Made by a program: the position numbers and the translations under genes | Origin: JAGXRK01 sp963804005 | Lineage (GTDB): Bacteria; Bacteroidota; Ignavibacteria; Ignavibacteriales; Ignavibacteriaceae | DNA: 64,000 nt | Direction of reading: 5' to 3' | Assembly: GCA_963804005.1 (NCBI GenBank) | Contig: CAWDOP010000014.1 | Coordinates: 124,001 to 188,000, forward strand | Shown here: piece by piece, positions 60,001-64,000 of the stretch | How the letters are laid out: every line of letters begins with the position of its first letter | How positions within the stretch are numbered: position 1 is the first letter of the stretch | Notes under the pieces: generated by a model | What the model was told of the DNA's origin: nothing | Database searches by the model: none | The model's input: only the letters and a program-made list of their open reading frames with translations

Positions 60001-60650
60001 AGCTCGGTCTTAGCATTGAATGGAAGTTTACCATAAATAATACGATAAAGAATTATTCCCAGCGAATAGAGATCAATACTGTGATCATGATTCTCTTTTT
60101 TTAGTAATTCGGGAGCAATATATTCTGCAGTTCCGCGTATTTTAGTATCATAGTCAGACAGTATATAACGAGCAAAACCTAAATCAATTACTTTTACTTG
60201 TGGAAAGTCATTACAAGAAGCTACTAAAACGTTCTGTGGTTTTAGATCATAATAGATGTAATTTGATTGATGAAGATAATAAAGTACAGAGCAAATTTGC
60301 TTGATGATTGAAATTAGTTGTTCTTTATTGTCTAGAGATGGACAATCTATTAGTTCAACTGAATCGAAACGCTCAAGAGTTATGTAAGAAGAACTCGTTT
60401 CAATATCTTGGTTCTCTTCATCAACGGTCAAAATTTGGCCAATGTCATAAGCCTTAATAATATTCGGATGATCCAATTTTTGAAGTGTGAAATATTCTTG
60501 TCTGAAAGCATCTTTCTCTTCCTGCAGAACATTTGGAGGAAGAATTTTCATGGCTATTTCTTTTTCCGGAAATTCCGTATCAATTACACTGAATACTTTA
60601 CTTCTTCCTTCTCCAAGCTTTTTCTGTACTATATATCGTTGATTAATCAT
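57066..60650 (-). CDS. Ser/Thr protein kinase-ATPase-TPR protein
   Basis: The 1194 residues comprise a protein kinase domain (about 6-270), an AAA/STAND-type ATPase (about 285-560, P-loop GFSGAGKSQ) and a long C-terminal TPR-rich helical region (about 650-1150). The kinase keeps the ATP Lys (AMKIL, residue 35), catalytic Asp in YYDLKPQN (135), metal-binding Asp in IDLGFA (156) and APE, but the HRD His-Arg are replaced by Tyr-Tyr. It resembles PknK/MalT-type signal integrators. It starts inside the end of the permease gene (8-base overlap) and is followed by the sigma54 activator (4-base overlap), so transport and signalling are coupled. Confidence 0.9.
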   Translation of the reverse strand: MINQRYIVQKKLGEGRSKVFSVIDTEFPEKEIAMKILPPNVLQEEKDAFRQEYFTLQKLDHPNIIKAYDIGQILTVDEENQDIETSSSYITLERFDSVELIDCPSLDNKEQLISIIKQICSVLYYLHQSNYIYYDLKPQNVLVASCNDFPQVKVIDLGFARYILSDYDTKIRGTAEYIAPELLKKENHDHSIDLYSLGIILYRIIYGKLPFNAKTELDIYKAHIESEFEFPESNFSEKLINIVKKLLKKDPQERYTDSLQVLVDLGIEINIQLTKDFLPAKILSSRKDILNIVKTYLNDKNSNEIFSLRGFSGAGKSQVILELHSIYSQTVYVENSRRKTGVELIRFFLHKLLFNDDIFNSVSREDQEYIKQLFSTDEIEISDTLKALLTRVTENKKLLLMIDDYNLYDDFAKEAINEILQILQINKVKVIIAESSEFDYATEKLYNVQHINLTPFTDRQLSEYLDLSYYPNFPKHKLKKVILDYADLLPGSIVQFIKDILILGVMRYESGEVKFVYENNIEEALSGSNEEVYRLRLSNLSEDELRTAQLISAFNISVEQMVLASVLNKSSKEIEEILENLLYKNIINSLSLSNSPNIISDSFKKYIYDTIQEKKKYHLVIASLIKRILPGFNVIEHARQYELAGDVLKVVELINKEIKRAENLSAYSYKRKLIEDLLMLDVNDDIRTSLHIELIKTLYKLSDFNTVIECFGYLDFDTIDKNSQKDLIFVQGSSLISIRRIDEGIEKLNALLKSNLEPSTRQKVLVEIAYANFEKNNYKEAEEIALDLLNSENTLDEEKGRCYNLLGMIKVYVEEDLHSAIDKFSIALNMYQKAQLPRRVAGVELNIGNIYSMLGDSKKTEEHWDNALRINKSVGNLEQEAIMLVNYGNYYKHKFSFDKAVKQMMRSEQIFSSLGNENYRAIVLTNLGEVYLIICEYQKSSDCLTNAVDAFSRLENYEEQANALFDLGRLSYQLNDTNKLNKVIREYEICVEGKDFPPMFSLNLSILKTFNNLLSGGKSNWNEISNYLNEYLNTNEKRSFTELLILFVNQTPKITDDERSRVLDLLFSNNIQEDLENNFLLNAIREYFFGIIALKYKDKRLSPPIVHFEKAYSIIENQSITELTWRVLAAISESYLERGFINKAKKPIIYAAELLNYIADNIKKSDNRTNYLNDIERKKVFEGLKSFNKPAYVQ

Positions 60651-61932
60651 ATTTAACTCTGGGATTATAGAATTCTTTTATTTTCTTTCCGAAATCATTT
60701 ATTGTCAGCAGCGTAACAATTAATAATAAACCTGGTAGTATTATCATCCACCATGATCGAGAAATATATTCCTGCCCAGATTGTATCATTGAGCCCCACG
60801 AAGAATATTCATTTCCCAATCCAAGTCCAAGATAGCTTAATGCTGATTCTGCAAGTACAACGTTACTAAACTGGAAAGTTAAATTGACAAGTATAGATGT
60901 TAATATTAAAGGCATAACTTCTTTTCTCATCAAACTGGAAGACGAAACTCCAAGCAAAGTTGAAGAAATAAAAAAATCTTTTTTCTTAATTGAACTAACC
61001 TCACTTTTAACCAATTTAAATAAACTCATCCAACCGGAAAAACCAAGTACGATAATTACTGAAATCATATTATTTCCAAATAGAGCAAGCACAAATATTA
61101 TAAGAAATATTATCGGAAATGCTAAGAACAAATCTGTTGTTCTGTTCAATATTAGATCAAGCCACCCCGATTTATAACCGGCTAAAAATCCAAACAGTAA
61201 TCCTAAAACAAAAGATATTATAACTGCGCTGAATCCTATAAACAAAGATAATCTTGTTCCGTATATTAATCTTGTGAAAATATCACGCCCAAATTCATCT
61301 GTTCCTAAAATAAAAAGGTTTGATGTAAAATATTTTCCGTTTTGCTTTTCAATCAGCGCAGAAGAAATCGTTTTGATATTTCCCTTCTGATAATAAGTCA
61401 CATCATTTCCGGAAATGAAAGCTGAATCGCAATAGACCAAATAGTTATCAAACGACAATTTTATAACACTATTCTTCAAGTTTATAAATTTATTCGCTTC
61501 ATCAATATCGTAATTAACATCTTTATTTAAGCGTATCTCTTTAACACTGCTAAATGGCACAAGTAATTTTGTAACAGAAATATCTTTGTAAAGACCCGGA
61601 TTTCTATCGGTTATCAACGGTGCAAATAGAAAACCGTATAATAGAAGAATTATGAAAGCAGCAGATAAAAATATTTTTTTACTTGTGAATACAGCCTTTT
61701 TTCGTAAAAGAATTATTAGAAACACAGGAATCAGGATGAACAGCAAACCTCCCAGCAGATGATCAATTAATGCCAAATCAAATTGATTGGCAGCTGAATT
61801 TATATCAACAAAAAGAAATTTGACATACGAGCCAAGTAAATCCAGAAGCTCGAATATTCTTTCAAATCTAATTATGAAAATCAGCAGCCAGATAAATAAA
61901 ACAAAATACCATATTTTAATTTTTAATTTCAT
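60643..61932 (-). CDS. Peptide-type ABC transporter permease (OppC/DppC family), long form
   Basis: The 429-residue protein has the OppC signature LGTDEFGRDIFTRLIYGTR at about 209-227 and a C-terminal permease core with five hydrophobic helices and the EAA-type loop LTFQFSNVVLAESALSYLG. Its N-terminal 200 residues include three helices and a non-hydrophobic insert of about 100 residues that a typical 300-residue OppC lacks. It forms the inner-membrane channel with the OppB-like partner. The ATG overlaps the partner's stop by one base (TAATG). No ATP-binding subunit gene is seen in the window. Confidence 0.9.
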   Translation of the reverse strand: MKLKIKIWYFVLFIWLLIFIIRFERIFELLDLLGSYVKFLFVDINSAANQFDLALIDHLLGGLLFILIPVFLIILLRKKAVFTSKKIFLSAAFIILLLYGFLFAPLITDRNPGLYKDISVTKLLVPFSSVKEIRLNKDVNYDIDEANKFINLKNSVIKLSFDNYLVYCDSAFISGNDVTYYQKGNIKTISSALIEKQNGKYFTSNLFILGTDEFGRDIFTRLIYGTRLSLFIGFSAVIISFVLGLLFGFLAGYKSGWLDLILNRTTDLFLAFPIIFLIIFVLALFGNNMISVIIVLGFSGWMSLFKLVKSEVSSIKKKDFFISSTLLGVSSSSLMRKEVMPLILTSILVNLTFQFSNVVLAESALSYLGLGLGNEYSSWGSMIQSGQEYISRSWWMIILPGLLLIVTLLTINDFGKKIKEFYNPRVKYD

Positions 61933-62918
61933 TACTGAAGTAGATCTTTGACAAGTCGTTTATCAATTTTAATTTTAATTAAATCGGCTATAAGATTTGA
62001 AATTATCATTAACGAGGCAGCAGCAATTGTACAGCCGATAACAAGCGGATAATCTCTTTCAAATATTGCAGAAATTGTTAATCTTCCCATTCCCGGCAAT
62101 CCAAATATAACCTCTGTAATTAGTGCACCGCCGAATAAAATTCCAAGTTCAATTCCAGCAATTGAGAGAAATGGTCCTAACGTATTCGGAAAAATATGTT
62201 TGCGTAAAATTGTTTTTTCATCATATCCCATCGATCTTAAATTCATTACAAAGTTATGATTATAAATATCATTCATATTGTCACGAAGGTATCGGTAGAA
62301 AACTGCAATCCCTCCTGCAGATAATGTTATCAATGGTAAAATTAAATGAGAAAAATAATCCATTATCCGACTAAAGAAAGGAAGTTCGGAATTATCCAAT
62401 GATCTAATACCGGAAGTTGGAAATAAGTCTAACTTAACAGAAAATATAAGTATTAAAAATAAACCAATTACAAAAGAAGGTGTTGCGTAAATAACTAGAC
62501 TGAATTTATCTGCGATTCTATCGAACAATCCGTTTATTTTTTTTACAGATCTGATTGCCAGCCAAAAACTTATTGATGTTTGTACAATGAATGCAAGTAA
62601 AGTAAACAAGATTGTGAATGAAAGATATTCATACACAACACTAAAAACAGGTGAACGATAAGTATATGATGATCCAAAGTCACCTGTAAAAAGATTTTTT
62701 AAGAATGCTATGTATTGTTCAAATTCTGATTTATCGAGATTGAATGATTTACTTATTTGTTCTGCTAATTCGGGATTAAAATCAGGCGACAGAAATTTTT
62801 GCGTAGGATTTCCAGGAGCTAATCTCACCAAAAAAAATACAAACGTGACCACAAGGAACAACACAACCACTGAAGAAAAAATTCTTTTGCTCACCGCTCC
62901 CGAAATGATTTTATTCAT
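61932..62918 (-). CDS. Peptide-type ABC transporter permease (OppB/DppB family)
   Basis: The 328-residue permease has an N-terminal helix, the OppB motif VTFVFFLVRLAPGNP, and a membrane core of six helices with the EAA-type FGLPGMGRLTISAIFERDYP. It is of normal length for the family. It starts 7 bases after the substrate-binding protein gene and overlaps the next permease by one base. The substrate class (peptide, nickel or other) cannot be decided from the permease alone. Confidence 0.93.
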   Translation of the reverse strand: MNKIISGAVSKRIFSSVVVLFLVVTFVFFLVRLAPGNPTQKFLSPDFNPELAEQISKSFNLDKSEFEQYIAFLKNLFTGDFGSSYTYRSPVFSVVYEYLSFTILFTLLAFIVQTSISFWLAIRSVKKINGLFDRIADKFSLVIYATPSFVIGLFLILIFSVKLDLFPTSGIRSLDNSELPFFSRIMDYFSHLILPLITLSAGGIAVFYRYLRDNMNDIYNHNFVMNLRSMGYDEKTILRKHIFPNTLGPFLSIAGIELGILFGGALITEVIFGLPGMGRLTISAIFERDYPLVIGCTIAAASLMIISNLIADLIKIKIDKRLVKDLLQ

Positions 62919-62925
62919 AGTTTTA

Positions 62926-63999
62926 TTAGTTCAATCTCCAATCCAATAAATGCTGAACAGCACCAAGCGGATTTATTTCGTAAGTTTTTACTTTTTTATT
63001 TACTGCAACAATATTATCAATCCAGTAAAGAAAAGTTATCGGTTGATCATCGTAAATAATCTTTTGGAACTGCTTGTGTAAATCTTTTTCTTTTTCATAA
63101 TATACTTTTCCCCCGAGTTCACTAATGATTAAATCCAAATCTTTGTTTCTGTAACTCATAAAATTGAAAGGTGCAGCATCAAGATCAGAAGACCAGACCA
63201 TTTGATGTTCTAGAGGAATCTGAATATAAAAAGCGGCAATCCAGGCATCCATACTTTTATTAAAAAGATTATCAATCAATTTGTTCAGTTCAATTGTTTC
63301 TATTTTAACATCAATACCAACAGCTTTTAGATTATCTTTTATAATAGTTGAAGCAAATTGTCTAAGTGGATTTCCTCCCGGGACATAAAGTATAAATGAA
63401 AACTCAACACCTTTTTTATCAATTGTGCCATTGTTATTTGTGTCAGTCCAACCTTCTTGTTTAAGAATTTCTTTCGCTTTAGCAGAATTATATTCTAATG
63501 GTTTTAAATTATCATCAAAGAATTCTACAAAGATTGGTGAAACCGGAGTAACTGCCGGTTGACCATAATTATTTAAATATTCATTCAGTATTTCATCACG
63601 ATTTATCGCGTATGATAATGCTCGCCTAACATTTGCTGAACTAAAGAATTTATTATCCTTTACTTCATCGGTTTCTGAAAATATTTTTGGATCAATGTGA
63701 TTCCAACCAACAAAATCAAATTCTCTCCCTTTAACAGGAACAATATTAATTTTTTCGGACTCTACCAAACCTTCAACGTCATTGGATTTTATTTGTTCGG
63801 CTACGTCAATCTCACCTTTTTTCAACTGTGTAATGCGTGAATTATAATCGGGAACAATTTTGAAAACCAATTCTTTTATCATTTCCTCGGAATAAAGAAA
63901 TGAAGAAGGATCAGCTTCAAGTATTATCATTTCATTTCTCTCCCACTTTTTTAACCTGTAAGGACCACAAGTTACGGGATTAAAATTTACATCAGCAGT
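62926..63999 (-). CDS. ABC transporter substrate-binding protein (family 5), 5' end outside the window
   Basis: The frame is open to the window end, and the residues before the first internal ATG (63930) still match the family (NPVTCGPYRLKKWERNEMI, the GPY motif). So the gene continues beyond 64,000 and its signal peptide is not visible. The visible 357 residues have the SBP_bac_5 pattern: NSRITQLKKGEIDVAEQI, RRALSYAINRDEIL, TPVSPIF and a final core to LLDWRLN. Such proteins bind oligopeptides, nickel or other solutes outside the inner membrane and feed OppBC. It opens the operon that ends in the sigma54 activator. Confidence 0.92.
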   Translation of the reverse strand, partial: TADVNFNPVTCGPYRLKKWERNEMIILEADPSSFLYSEEMIKELVFKIVPDYNSRITQLKKGEIDVAEQIKSNDVEGLVESEKINIVPVKGREFDFVGWNHIDPKIFSETDEVKDNKFFSSANVRRALSYAINRDEILNEYLNNYGQPAVTPVSPIFVEFFDDNLKPLEYNSAKAKEILKQEGWTDTNNNGTIDKKGVEFSFILYVPGGNPLRQFASTIIKDNLKAVGIDVKIETIELNKLIDNLFNKSMDAWIAAFYIQIPLEHQMVWSSDLDAAPFNFMSYRNKDLDLIISELGGKVYYEKEKDLHKQFQKIIYDDQPITFLYWIDNIVAVNKKVKTYEINPLGAVQHLLDWRLN

Positions 64000-64000
64000 C

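Overview
The window is about 64 kb of AT-rich bacterial DNA with no rRNA, tRNA, CRISPR array or insertion sequence that I can see. The best guess for the source is an Ignavibacteriales-type member of the Bacteroidota/Chlorobi group. The main reason is a secreted protein with the C-terminal sorting domain typical of type IX secretion in that lineage (NYPNPFNSSTVIGYQ, then a terminal ILVK). The many two-component and sigma54 regulators and the [FeFe] hydrogenases fit. Shine-Dalgarno sites are frequent (AGGAG or GGAGG before hydF, hydC and hydA). The assignment is by family resemblance only.

Layout. 1-2.1 kb: a two-component pair (kinase cut by the window edge, plus sigma54 activator). 2.1-5.3 kb: an outer-membrane barrel, a small secreted protein and a membrane histidine kinase. 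5.3-20 kb: a hydrogen-metabolism island, all on the minus strand. It holds two complete sets of trimeric NAD-linked [FeFe] hydrogenase genes (hydC-hydB-hydA), the maturation GTPase hydF, and between the two sets a signalling block. That block has a histidine kinase fused to an H-cluster-type hydrogenase domain, a hybrid PAS kinase, two stand-alone receivers and a membrane protein. 20.5-35 kb: mostly housekeeping genes (rlpA, a methyltransferase, uvrB, truA, queD, queE, rpsT, an epimerase, ahcY, metK, a flavin oxidoreductase, ispH, prfA). 35-40.2 kb: an operon of PAS kinase, sigma54 activator, STAS protein and PP2C phosphatase. 40.2-50.8 kb: a DUF4175/DUF4159 pair, a type IX-secreted repeat protein, AlkD, DUF2905, a Nudix hydrolase and two more sensor kinases. 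50.9-55.4 kb: a very large secreted peptidase/propeller protein and a secreted protein made of twelve identical 16-residue repeats. 55.7-64 kb: a tightly coupled operon of a peptide-type ABC transporter (substrate-binding protein cut by the window end, two permeases), a Ser/Thr kinase-ATPase-TPR protein and a sigma54 activator with a degenerate receiver and an altered GAFTGA loop.

How it fits together. The hydrogenase island looks like a self-sensing hydrogen module. A hydrogenase-like domain that keeps the H-cluster cysteines but has alanine in place of the usual proton-relay cysteine is joined to a complete histidine kinase and translated next to a receiver, between two catalytic hydrogenases. 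The two hydrogenase transcription units share an upstream motif (TGGCATTT, two variable bases, TATGT), followed three bases later by a palindrome. Set 1 has a one-base frameshift in hydA and a short HydB. Set 2 has an intact hydA and a long HydB with extra iron-sulfur domains. The second striking locus is the 48-bp minisatellite at 54.7-55.2 kb: its units differ only at synonymous positions, so the repeated peptide is under selection.
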